From positions 372,001 to 436,000 of the forward strand of contig JAHEWK010000003.1 in the NCBI GenBank assembly GCA_020740775.1: 64,000 bases of DNA. Reading direction: 5' to 3'. Positions 22,022 to 32,566 of this stretch are shown here, piece after piece (the first letter of the stretch is position 1; every line of letters begins with the position of its first letter). The notes below the pieces were generated by a model that was not told where the DNA came from, ran no database searches, and saw nothing but the letters and a program-made list of their open reading frames with translations. The position numbers and the translations under genes were made by a program. This DNA comes from Ilyonectria destructans. Its lineage: Eukaryota; Ascomycota; Sordariomycetes; Hypocreales; Nectriaceae.

Positions 22022-24129
22022 ATGAAGCAAGTCAGAATTGGATGTTACAGGTAGGTGACATTTCCCTTCCATTGATGGCCACAAAGTAACACATTGTCAT
22101 TATAGTGCCTTCTGGGGGGACTCCCCCTTGGCAGTAAAGCAGTTTCTGGAATCAGAAGAGCCTCAGCTGGACTATATTGTGGCGGATTATTTGGCTGGTA
22201 AGTTTCTTCCCCCAAACCAGGGCATGGACTAAAGATCGAATTTAGAACTCACCATGGGTCTTCTGGCACGTTCGGCGAGGTCTGGTGCCAAAGGTGGTGC
22301 CAAAGGACGCCCCAACTCCGGCTATATATCCGAGTTTCTAGACCTAGTATTGGCTCCTTACCTTGACCTGATTGTGAAGAAGAAAGTCAAGGTCATCACC
22401 AACGCTGGTGGTTTGGACCCAGTTGGTCTGAAAGACGCTATCGCCGCGCACGTCGAGAAACGCGGCCTACAAGACAAGATCAAGGTGGCGGCTGTTTCTG
22501 GAGATGACCTTCTTTCCCGGAGGGATCTTTTGGTGGCAGAAGGTTCCTTTGAGGGCTTTGATCCTCTAAATGGAGCGGGGGCGGAAGAAGACGGCGTTGA
22601 TCATGGGCAGAAGCTCCTCAGCATCAATGCATACATTGGAGGAGAGCCCATCGCTGTTGCCTTGAATGAAGGGGCCAGCATCATTGTCACAGGGAGATGT
22701 GTGGACAGCGCGCTGGTCGTGGGAGCTCTGGCACACGAATACAACTGGGACTTCGGCACCAGCCAACAAAGTCTCGACCGACTGGCTTCAGCATCACTCG
22801 CTGGTCATATCATTGAGTGCGGCAGCCAAACGACAGGCGGAAACTACACCGACTGGAAAACGTCTGCATTCAGCGCTCATGGCGGATGGACTAACATGGG
22901 ATACCCGATCCTGACCTTCAACGAGGACAACAGCTTCACCATTTCCAAGCCTGAAAAGACCGGTGGCATCGTCGACTGCCGCGCCGTTTGCGAACAAATG
23001 CTCTACGAAGTCCTTGACCCCGAAAACTATCTGCTCCCCGACGTGGTGCTAGACATGACGGAAGTCCAGCTCGAGCAAGTCGGCACCGACCTCGTGTCCG
23101 TTCACGGCGCTCAGGGCAAACCGCCGACGCCGTGGTTGAAATGCACTGCAGTTGAGCAGCGTGGCTTCAGGGTGACAGTCGACATTCTTGTCTGCGGCGA
23201 GGAGGCCGAGAGCAAGGCCAAGGTGCTTGGTGAGGCCATCATCAATCGGACCAATGCTATCGCAGCGGCGCGACAACTTGACGCCGAGTGTGCGATCACT
23301 TCTGACGACTACGAGGTGATTCTCATCGGCGCGGAACGCAGTTTGGGCGTGAAAAATAGCCAACCCGAGCGAAGGGAGATTGCCCTCAGAGTAGCTGTCC
23401 GACACGGAAATTGGGCAGTTCTTGACATTCTCGCCAAGGAAACCGCACCATTCCTCACAAACAGCTGTCCCGGCATCTGCCTCCTTACATCTGGACGGCC
23501 CAGGATCAGCCCCAATTTTGCCGCCACGAGCGTGCTAGTGAAGAAGGGCATGGTGACGCCTCTAGTTCACACCGGAAGCGCACCATCGCCCACCGCAGTA
23601 CCTCTTAATACCCAGGGCTGCCTTCCACCAGTCCCCTCAAATAGGTCTCCTCAAGTTTCTAAAGAGGTCCTATGTGGTTTCTTAGACATTGGATTACCGC
23701 GGGTTAAACTATTGGACATCGCCGTCGGCCGGTCCGGTGACAAGGGCGATACGGCGAACATCGCAATCATCGCGAGGAGCCCGAAACACTATCCTTATAT
23801 CCTGGAGCAGGTGACTTCAGAGGTAATGTATTCAGCATTGAAGCATTTTATCGCTCCTGGGGGATCTGTGACCAGATTCGAAGTCCCAGGCGTCAATGCA
23901 GTCAACTTTGTCCTCACCAAGTCGCTTGGTGGTGGCGGGTTATCCAGCCTTAGACTTGACAGGTAAGTTCACACGCTTCTATTCTTTCGCAAACTATTAT
24001 TATGATAACCATTGGATGTAAATACTGACCATTTGTAATTTCAGACAAGCAAAGTCATATGCTCAGTTGGCCCTTTCTACGATATTTGTCCACATCCGAG
24101 CGGATATTGGTATCACCACACGATTATAA
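22022..24129 (+). CDS. AtuA-like protein (DUF1446 plus C-terminal AtuA/DUF4387-like region)
   Basis: Homologue of AtuA of bacterial acyclic terpene utilisation, a protein required there but of unknown biochemistry. Four exons (22022-22050, 22106-22197, 22246-23962, 24045-24129) encode 640 residues. The two short first exons are needed to build the family's opening 'IGCYSAFWGDS' and 'LDYIVADYLAELTM'. Further landmarks are 'VITNAGGLDP', 'YIGGEPIAVALNEGASIIVTGR' and 'HIIECGSQTTGGNYTDW'. The C-terminal part with 'VGRSGDKGDTANIAIIAR' is often a separate gene in bacteria and is fused here. The last exon adds a tail ending Thr-Arg-Leu, a possible weak PTS1. It may act in the step after hydration, but this is only a guess from context. 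Confidence 0.9.
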
Positions 24130-24959
24130 ATAAAGTGAAGAAGCCTTGGATCTGTCCTGGGCTTCAATTTTGGTTTTAAGTGAATCAGGTGCATTTGGGT
24201 ATCTTAAAATCAGTATTGTCTTTTCCCTTTTGTCGAGTGTAGCTGGAGTGGTGAATAATTTCCAAAGCAAGCAGATCACCTTAACAGCATACGCTCAATG
24301 ACCAATATAACAAATGTGTATCAATCAAACTCGAATCAGACTTTTTTTCTTTTCGAAAACTACTCTGCGCAATAGATTATTGCAATTTATGATCCGTGGT
24401 ACTTTATTTCTTTATTACAATTTATAGTTCATTACATATTTAAAGACAGTTCATGGCCCCAGAGGGCTCGTCGAAAATGTTGACCTTACCATCTTCATTC
24501 TACATATCATACCGAGGCTCGCATTACACCAGTTCGGTCCAATCAATTAGACTTTTTTGATCAAATGCTAGTGGATATCCCAATGCCCGAAACAGACGCG
24601 GTAAAGCCATATATCCGACAATTTGTTTGCGCTTGCTATGATCTTAAGACAGGCTTGCGTTGGGCCAAACCCCTCAATAACGGGCAAAGGTTTCACAAAG
24701 ACAAGATTTTTTCTTTGACCTAATTATGGAATCTGACTGGGTCAATTTGGAAGTTTGAGAATCCCAGTTGTGGCTGCCGTAGGCCGCTCGCGTCAAAGTC
24801 TGGTGTCACAAATTAATCATTATCTAGCAGATAACGATGGAGAAAGATCAGTGGTAGTCTCCTACCTTCTATTGATGCCTATAAGCTCTTATGTCATAGT
24901 TATTCTTACCCGGTTTTACTCTTCCTCCCTTCTGAAGTTATTCTGCACTGCTATTCTGG
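24130..24959. other. Intergenic spacer at the edge of the AT-rich tract
   Basis: No gene recognised. Base composition becomes steadily more AT-rich to the right. An open frame at 24,755-24,964 has no resemblance to a known protein and is probably chance. Confidence 0.4.
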
Positions 24960-25805
24960 TGTAAATGCTTACTGTGCCCTTTGTAAAATAAAGTTAATTT
25001 AGTTTCTTTAGAATAAGAACCTAAAGATATAATACTAAAAGAGAAATAACTCTCTAGTAATTACTAAAGGGAGTAAACTTTAGTTTTTAAAACATATATT
25101 ATATTACTATAAGTAATAGCTTTTTATCCCAAATAAATAATCTATACAGTATATTCTTATTATTAAAATTACTATTCTAACTACTATTTTAAATTCTATA
25201 TTATATTCTTATATAAGTATAATAAGGAACTTAGTCTATTAATCGTAAACCTAATTACAGTCTTTTGCCTCTTCTAAACCTCCTCCGTAATATCCCTCTA
25301 TAATTCCAGCTTTATAGCTGCTGCCAGAGGCAACTAGGTTCCCTTAGGTTCTTATGGTTATTAATTCTTTAGCTGCGAGTTAACTAATACCATATTATAT
25401 ATCAGCTATATAATCCATACTGTATAGCTAGAGCCGCATAAGCTATTCAAGAATGCCTTTTCAGCCGGAGAAATTATCCTACTTTTGCAGTTCTAAACTA
25501 TTATCCTAAGACAGCCTATCTTAGTAGTAATCTAGAGTCTTAAATCTATATCTAGGCCGGCTAGCTCTTAAATTATATAGCAGCTAAATATAAGTAACTA
25601 CACTAGATATAGTTTACTGGATCGATTAATTTATACTCTTCTAATATCTTTAAATTTGGACTTTTTAGCTATAATTTATAGCTTTAAAATAAGAATTAGA
25701 TTACTTTAGATTAAGTAGTACAGATTAAAATAGAAGCTATAAGTATAGCTATAATTAGAAGATACTATATCGGTCTGAAGGGTAAGATAGAAAGTAGATA
25801 TCTTT

Positions 25806-25920
25806 AGTTAGTTAAGTAGTTAGTTAAGTAGTTAGTTAAGTAGTTAGTTAAGTAGTTAGTTAAGTAGTTAGTTAAGTAGTTAGTTAAGTAGTTAGTTAAG
25901 TAGTTAGTTAAGTAGTTAGT
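25806..25920. repeat. 12-bp tandem repeat, about 9.6 copies
   Basis: The unit AGTTAGTTAAGT is repeated without visible errors for 115 bp. It contains a TTAG/TTAA core that alternates AGTTA and GTTAAGT. Perfect repeats inside an otherwise degenerate tract point to recent slippage. Confidence 0.9.
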
Positions 25921-26003
25921 TGAGGTATATATAAGGATGTAAAGATAACTAAAGTAGAAGAGGGCTTATAGAGTTTTTATATCTATTATAATTTTATTTT
26001 TTT

Positions 26004-26096
26004 TAAGATCTAGCTTTTTCAGTAGATCTAGCTTTTCTAGTAGATTTAGCTTTTTTAAGATCTAGTTTTTCCAGTAGATTTAGCTTTTTTAAGATA
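26004..26096. repeat. Short imperfect direct repeats around 'TAGCTTTTT'
   Basis: Four to five diverged copies of a unit of about 18-27 bp containing AGATCTAGCTTTTT or AGATTTAGCTTTTTT, separated by CAGTAG or AAGATC. They lie just beyond the 12-bp tandem array in the AT-rich tract. Confidence 0.6.
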
Positions 26097-26578
26097 CAGC
26101 TATTCCTATAGCTTATTAAGGTATTAGAAAAGATAACTAGTTAGACTAGAAACCTTAGTCTATTTAAGTAACTATTAATCTTTAAATAGACTGGATATAT
26201 AGTCTGTATTATTAATACTATTATTGGTATTTTTTTTTACTATTAAGCTTCTAGTCCCCCCTCTGGGTATATATATACTAGGGCACCCTAACCTCTTAAT
26301 ACAGTATATTCTTCTGTAATTATATTATAATAATCTATTTACAGGCTACTTTAAGGCTAATAGAATTTATAATTTTATCTAACGATATTTCTACTAGGTG
26401 GAACCGAGTGCCACCCGAGTTATGAACTTTCCACTGAGTTTATTAATGGCGGCTATTGAGTCAAACCACTGGGATCTTTCTGAAAGGTGCTACGTGTAAC
26501 TTTAATCTGTCCAGCTACATATGAATGAGCCTCCCTTGTCCACCTACGTAACTATTATAGTCGCCTAAAGTTCGTACG

Positions 26579-27577
26579 TCATTCCTCGACCACATCTACT
26601 AGGCTTGTCATTCCCGCTGTGCCCTCTAGAGTCTTAGGCTTGGGGCTGGAGGTACGATTTCCACTCATTGCAAGATTCGCTTTCCAGCTTGCCTCCACAG
26701 CCGCCTGCACAACCTTGCCCGCGTCGTGACGATCCAAGGTCCGAATCGCCTTTTCTGTGCTTCCGCCTGGAACACATACGTCATTGACCAACTGCTGTAA
26801 CGGGGTGTCGGGGGATCTCTGGGCCAAGAGGGCCGCCCCCATGCATGACTGGACCACTAGCTGATGGGCGATGTCGGCAGGAAGACCATGAGCCGTTCCT
26901 GCTGCGACCAATGACTGTAGAAGGTGATAGACATAGGCCGGAGCGGATCTGAGACTGTGTTAGCCATGCGTGGGGCTCCAGGGTTTCTGAATTTCTACAT
27001 ACCCAGACACGGATGCGGCTATGTCCATGAGTTCCTCTCGAGGGAGCGTCGCAACGACCGGCGAAATACACTCAAAGATCAACTGCACCTCGGCCGCGAG
27101 ATGAGGAGTCATGTGTTGGTTAGAGAAGATTGCTGTGGCACCTTTCTTGACCGCAACGGGGGTATTAGGCATAGTCCGCATGATGGGCGTTTCCCGAGGG
27201 AGCCATTTCTCAAGCTGCGAAACAGTGATACCCGGGCAAACAGTAACCACAACCAACTGCTGCGTAGCACCGGCTGCCTTAAAAGCTTGGGTTATCTCGT
27301 CGCAAACCTCCTCTGTGCAGTGAGGTTTTGTCGCAATCACCACGATGTGCGTGCTTGTCATGTAATCCTTGAGTGACCAGATGAGGGGATCCTTATTGTC
27401 TCCAGTCACGAAGGCCGAGGGATAGTCCTTTCGAAGGCCATCAAGAGCTTCGGCGCGACGACCAGTCAACGCTAGTCTGTAGGATCGTGATGGTGTAGAT
27501 TCGGACAATAAACCCTCTACAATACCTCGGCCAAGCACGCCGCAACCGATGACAGTCAACTGAATGGGAGAGTTCAT
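26579..27577 (-). CDS. Pyrroline-5-carboxylate reductase family protein
   Basis: NAD(P)H-dependent reductase of a cyclic imine, either Delta1-pyrroline-5-carboxylate to proline or a related compound. Two exons separated by about 50 nt. The Rossmann motif is 'VIGCGVLGRGIVEGL' at the N-terminus, followed by 'VVIATKPH', 'RTMPNTPVAVKKGATAI' and, in the second exon, 'SAPAYVYHLLQSLVAAG' and the C-terminal signature 'VCVPGGSTEKAIRTLD' (DVCSPGGST class). The start is the ATG at 27577; an upstream TTG-initiated reading is not needed. The sequence looks intact. Its neighbours are a broken peptide synthetase and an AT-rich tract, so it may be a leftover of a secondary-metabolite cluster rather than the housekeeping proline enzyme. 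Confidence 0.9.
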
Positions 27578-29080
27578 GATGAGCAAAGGGTTAGAGGAGT
27601 TGGAATGTCCCTCATGGTCCAGCTTTCATCCCAAAGGGCCATAATATATACATCTCATCCACCATTACGGGTTGGCTACTATGTCTTGTACTGGCAATTG
27701 TGATTCGGAGGTACGAGATCGTTTCAAGATAACGCCTCAATTTTCCCGTTGACATAGCAATATAATCGTGATCGGGCAGCTACAAGACATGTAAGTCGTA
27801 TCACGATCATCCGGTACTGCATGCCGAGAGAAACACAAAGATGAGACGGCGAATCAGATTGGGTAAAAGGGATCTACCGCAGAGGCCGTGACGCTATCGG
27901 GGAATCAGGGAGACGCGCCTCCACCCGGGAGAGGCCCGACGACGGGACCTACGAGAATCAGACGTCAAGTGGTGCTGCGTGAGTACCGTATTCCAAAACG
28001 CAGCTTTTGTAATACAGACCACAGATAAACTAAATTCGGTAAAGATCGCCACCTTTTCTCCCACTTCTGCCACCTCTGCCACAATCCACCAACTACAATC
28101 TACTTTATCTGCGCATCTAAACTCCTTGCATTCCAAACTCAACATCAATACTCACTTAATGGCAGCAGCTCGCTCACTTGGTTCCGAAGTGTAGGTCTTC
28201 CTTCCGAGGGTACACTGCAGTTTGTCAATCCGCACACACATGCGCTATTTTGGCGGAAAGTCCTTAATAAATTGGTAGCCAGGGGTTTTGGCAGACTCTC
28301 CGCGGGCTTACTGAGGACGATCTTCTCCAGATTCAGAAATGCTGCGGTCTGTATTACGGCACTCATGCTGCAAAGCACAAAAATTCTCTCGCTTCCTCGT
28401 TCCCCCAATTGTCTTGGAAATTGGCATCCGTAGCGATTATTTTACCTACGGTACAGGCCTTTTTTGTTGTATCTCTTTAATCCTCTTGTAACCATTCCAT
28501 TGCGTTAAAAAGCCTCTCGTATATGAGTTCAATCAGATACTTTGGGGGGTGAAGGGTTGCAGGAAGGTACTTCCAAGGTCGCAGGAGTACCGTGACTCGT
28601 CTTGAATACAGCAGAAGATACAACCGAGGTAGGACAAACCTAGGAAAGCACACATGTGGGCATCTCCATGAAGATAGGGCCGAGTAACTTCTACGGAGCA
28701 GGAGCGGCAGGAATACGGAAGCTATCCCTTGTCAAGAAACAATGTAAATCGACACGCCACAAGGTGGTAAGTTACACTCCACCAAAATCGGTCGTCCTCC
28801 GTGACGCGGCATCCGTCTCGGACCGTGCCAAGTATTGGCTCGTATTAGTCTCGCGGAGGGATCCTAGCTGCCGTGTCTCAGACCCTTTGGTTCAAAATTC
28901 CCTGTCGCACAAAAGGGGTATCAGTATGCCGTGTCTCAAGATGTCGTGTCTATACAGACGATTTCTATGAGAGAGAAATGCACAACAGCTTGGCCAATGC
29001 CCGTTAGCCTCGGGCCGAAGAGTTGGCGGCTGTAAGTCGCACTGCCACGCACAACTGACAACTGACAACTGATGGACTAC
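27578..29080. other. Non-coding stretch upstream of the relic region
   Basis: About 1.5 kb in which no open frame on either strand shows a recognisable family. The left part should contain the promoter of the reductase gene. A plus-strand frame at 28,656-28,970 and a minus-strand frame at 28,145-28,408 are taken as chance. Confidence 0.4.
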
Positions 29081-29084
29081 TCTA

Positions 29085-29270
29085 TATGCTGCCCTGGCAC
29101 TGAGACGATGGGCAACTGCTGTAGTAGTACGGCCTTTCGCTGCCTTGTCAAGTGCTGCCTGTACAACGTGCTCAGACTCAGAGTCGAGGGCAGACGTAGC
29201 CTCATCTAGCAATAGAATCCTCGGGTTATGGATAAGCCCGCGAGCGATAGCAATGCGCTGTTTCTGACGA
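29085..29270 (-). pseudogene. ABC transporter (B family) fragment, nucleotide-binding domain only
   Basis: About 60 residues of a P-glycoprotein-type ATPase remain: the end of the signature region '[13 protein letters not shown]', the Walker B stretch '[16 protein letters not shown]' and the switch 'TTAVAHRLS'. Nothing of the membrane domains or Walker A is present on either side, and homology breaks off at both ends. It abuts the peptide-synthetase relic on the opposite strand within a few bases. Confidence 0.75.
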
Positions 29271-29274
29271 CTAA

Positions 29275-31320
29275 ACTACTCCAGTCAACCTCAGGACAGG
29301 CCTAGGCTGGATAGTTTCCCTCTTCAGAATAGGAAAGGAAGACTATGTTCTGTCCATTGCTATGCATCACATTATTTCTAATGGTTGGTCTGTCGAAATC
29401 CTTGGCAGGCCAAAAGTACGATGTAACACCATTCATCGTACTGCTCAGTCTTCAGGGCGACCCAGAACGTGATGGGGCCGAGGATGACGGCGAAAACGAA
29501 CACATGGATGTGTGGGAGCGGCTTTTAGACGCAGGCACATAAAAGACAATCGATGAGATCCAGCCAGAAATAATCGGGAGGGGTTTTGTGGGATGGAACT
29601 CGATCTATGATGCAAACGAGCTCAACAAGACGGACATGAACGAGTGGCTCGATGACACAATAGCCACGATCTTAAATAGTACTCAGCCCGGGAACCTGCT
29701 GGAGGTTGAAACACGCACAGGAATGATCCTCTTCAATCTGCTCAATAGACTACAAAGCTATGTTAGTCTGGAACCCTCCGGGCAGGCCGTGGAGTTCGAT
29801 ACCAAGGCTCCGCGATCTATTCCCGAGCTGGCCAACAAGGCCACATGTGCAGGGGCATAGCAGCTGATGTTTGTCGATTGGAGCGGTTGGTTTCTCCCAA
29901 CCTTGTCATTGTTGACTCGGTTGCGCAGTACTTTCCCACCTGAGAGTACTTGTTCCGGGTGGGGAGGATCTTATTCAACCGAAAGGCGCCAAAATGCTCT
30001 TCATTGGTGACATTCGCTCCTATGCCATGTACAAGGACCTCAAAGTGAGCAAGATTCTGCACACGGTCGGCAACAACATAAGCAAGAACAAAATGCGACA
30101 GAAGATGACGGAGATGGGACGAGTGGAGGGGGAGGTGCTTGTTGATCCGGGATTCTTCACTGCCCTGCAAGATCGTCTGCCCAACCTTGTTGAGCATGTT
30201 GAGAACCTTCCGAAGAACATGAAAGCGACCAACGAACTTAGCGGTTACCGATATGCCGCTGTAGTCCATGTCAAGAGTTATGGCGGCCAAGAGCAGCAGC
30301 GCCAGATCCACGACATCCGCCAAGACGAGTGGGTTGACTTTATGCAGCAAAAGATGGATCGCGAATCGCTTATGCAACTCTTGCAACAGCACTCATCTGG
30401 CACATCTATGGTGGCAGTGAGCGATATTCCTTACGCCAAACCATCTTCGAGCGGGACGTGATAAATGCGGTCGACGAGGATACAGGTGAAACACTCGAGG
30501 TGAGCGCGAATGGCTCTTGGCCGCTCGTGAGAAGACCCATCGCTGTTCTTCCCTTGCCGCAGTTGACATGCTCACCGTGGCAAGACAAGCAGGCTACAGA
30601 GCAGAGATCAGCTCGACTTGATGCCGTCTTCCGCCACCATCGGCCAGCAAATGGGGGAAACACGGTCATGTTCCGATTCCCGACAGACCACGAGGGTCGT
30701 TCGGCTCACTCGCTTACCAGCCAGCCTTTGCGACACCAGGTCAGCCGGAAGATCCAAGAACAACTCCACGAGAGGCTACGGGAACATCTACCCCCGTACA
30801 TGATTCCCCGACTCATCACTGTCCTGCCCAAGATGCCGGTCAATGAGAACGGCAAGGTCGATCGCCAAGCGCTCGCAAACTAGCCATCTCAAGCAAAGCC
30901 CGATGGTCAATTAGACAACCGACGACCAAGGCAGAGAGGCAAATCAGACGATCTGGGCCCAGGTTCTGAACATTGAGCCGGAAGCAATTGGACTGGACGA
31001 TAGTTTCTTTGAACTCAGTAGCAACTCGATTACAGCCATGAAGGTTGTAGGAGGGTCGGGAGGTCGGTATCCGTCTTGCAGTGGCGGACATTTTCCGACA
31101 AGACGGGCTCGAGGTCCTTTCAGAGCTGGCCGGGCAGCAACATTTCGACGCATCAAACCGGAGGAATCCGCAGAGGCTGTCCTGATTGATCCCCATTCTC
31201 CGTGCCTGTTTCTTGCCTCTGCTGAGAAAGCATTGGCAAGTTGTGCTTCACCAAGTCGATTCACCTTTCCGCATCCACGATGTTGATCAGGACCTCGATG
31301 CTGCTTCCCACGAGTTCTGC
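29275..31320 (+). pseudogene. Broken nonribosomal peptide synthetase module with N-methyltransferase domain
   Basis: Pieces of one or two modules lie in order but in different frames with stops between. A condensation fragment has 'HHIISNGWSVEI' near 29,365. An N-methyltransferase domain follows from about 29,470 ('GWNSIYDANELNKTDMNEW', 'DIRSYAMYKDL', 'ATNELSGYRYAAVVHV'). Next come the end of an adenylation domain ('PPYMIPRLITVLPKMP', 'NGKVDRQALA' near 30,860), a carrier domain near 30,950-31,060 and the start of another condensation domain near 31,265. The SAM-binding glycine motif is altered ('LLEVETRTGM'), and the carrier's LGGxS site reads 'SSNS', so both would be inactive even in frame. 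The adenylation core is deleted between the first two pieces. Domain order is that of N-methylating cyclopeptide or cyclodepsipeptide synthetases. Confidence 0.85.
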
Positions 31321-31710
31321 TAGCATCGCTGCGCTCTTTCGTGACGAGTTTTGCTATTCGCACGCAAAAGCCAAGGTCCCACCTTTAGCCCTACAGGGAG
31401 CTCCCTAATAAGTTTTGGTGTAGAGGGAGTGCCCGCCCCCATAACCGCCGAGGCTACAGGTACTGGCGCTCACTAGCGACCCCTAAGACTCCTACTGCAA
31501 TACCCAAAGCCCTGCAAGTTCAGTGGCAGCCAGAGACGCGAAAATTGAGCGTCATGTGACTTTTGCGTGCCAATAGCAAGAGCTGTGCGTGCGAATAACA
31601 AACAATACTTTTCGTGACGAGACCCTCGCACTTTTTCCTGGCTGCTCCCTCATGCGCGCGATAGCCTTTCAGTACAAGCAAGTGCCCTCGCCTCTTGTTT
31701 CTTTCTGGTC
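31321..31710. other. Spacer between synthetase relic and the unknown gene
   Basis: The 390 bp have no recognised gene. The left end may still be decayed condensation-domain sequence, the right end the promoter of the next gene. Confidence 0.4.
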
Positions 31711-32566
31711 ATGTCTCCGTGAGTTTCACATCGGGTGGTTGCTTACAGGCACAGCTCCACCAAGCCTCGTTTGTGTCACCTGCAGACTCCAGCTAACCGC
31801 CCGCAACACAGTTCCTACTGCCGCCGCTGCCTCGATGCTGCGGCGTCATGGCATCCTGAGAAATCCGTCCCGTCGAAGGGGGGCTCTCACTTCATGGAGG
31901 CACCGACCTTCTGCTCTCCTCTTTCCGGTTGTATGTTTGCTTGTCTCTCGCTGATCTCGCGCTCGCTAACTGTTTGTAGCCGCCTCCCCAAAATGCTCCC
32001 GCTGCGCGAAGAACAACAAACCTTGCGAAGTGGTAATAAAGTCTCCCGATCATTCTTTAGCCAATGCACCGCTGACTAGTTGCGAAACAGCTTGCGCGCG
32101 GGGATCGACCAATTTTAGTCAATCTCTTTGCATTTCTGGCTGCTGGGCAGTTCCCCAAGACCAAGGCGGAGTACCTTGAGTCCCCAGTAAGGATTGATGC
32201 ATTCCACTAGCTATCTCGCCGCTAACACGCTGCTGTCAGTCCGTCCTGGCAGTTCGAACTCCCGCCCGCCGCCTCTTGCATCGCCTCAAATTTGGAGACG
32301 AGATCGTCCGGGCTCCCTCCTCAGCCGCCGACGCCGCTCGAGAAGCCAGTAAAGCGGCCGCACGTGCGAAACTAATGGAGCTCACGGCACTTCAGGTCCA
32401 GATCGACATCGCCAACCACCTCCGCTGCCTCACGCAACACATGTTGTCGAGTGTTCGAGGCACCGACGTCGCTCCATGCTACACGATGCCAAAGCGTGTT
32501 GGGCCTGACACGGTCCCCGCCGAGCTCAACTTTACCGGTTCCGACGACGAGGAAGAAGAGGAATAG
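31711..32566 (+). CDS. Hypothetical Cys-containing protein with acidic C-terminus, five exons
   Basis: Not assigned to a known function. Exons inferred from splice sites and frame: 31711-31718 (uncertain, needs a 30-nt intron), 31749-31930, 31980-32032, 32091-32186 and 32240-32566. All four introns end in AG and the joins keep one frame, which supports a real gene. The N-terminal half has 'YCRRCLDAA' and, in exon 3, 'PKCSRCAKNNKPCEV', a C-X2-C-X6-C arrangement that could bind zinc. The middle ('LVNLFAFLAAGQFPKTKAEYLESP') is followed by an Ala-rich helical part and a tail of Asp and Glu (DDEEEEE). Proteins with such a KCxRC segment occur in many copies in hypocrealean genomes, as far as I recall, without a known role. 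Confidence 0.55.

Larger units (their letters stand above)
24960..26440. repeat. AT-rich, RIP-like degenerate tract
   Basis: About 1.5 kb of strongly AT-rich sequence with very many TpA and ApT steps and no long open frame on either strand. This is what repeat-induced point mutation leaves from a transposon in sordariomycetes. No recognisable transposase or reverse transcriptase survives. It forms the border between the acyl-CoA cluster and the decayed peptide-synthetase region. The composition is seen by eye; the RIP indices were not computed. Confidence 0.6.

Noticed and set aside
25806..25920. Possible CRISPR array
   Set aside because: Repeats are contiguous 12-mers without spacers and the genome is eukaryotic; it is a simple tandem repeat.
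29345..30883. A functional small peptide synthetase reachable by splicing
   Set aside because: Stops and shifts are not flanked by proper splice sites, and the SAM loop and carrier Ser site are altered.
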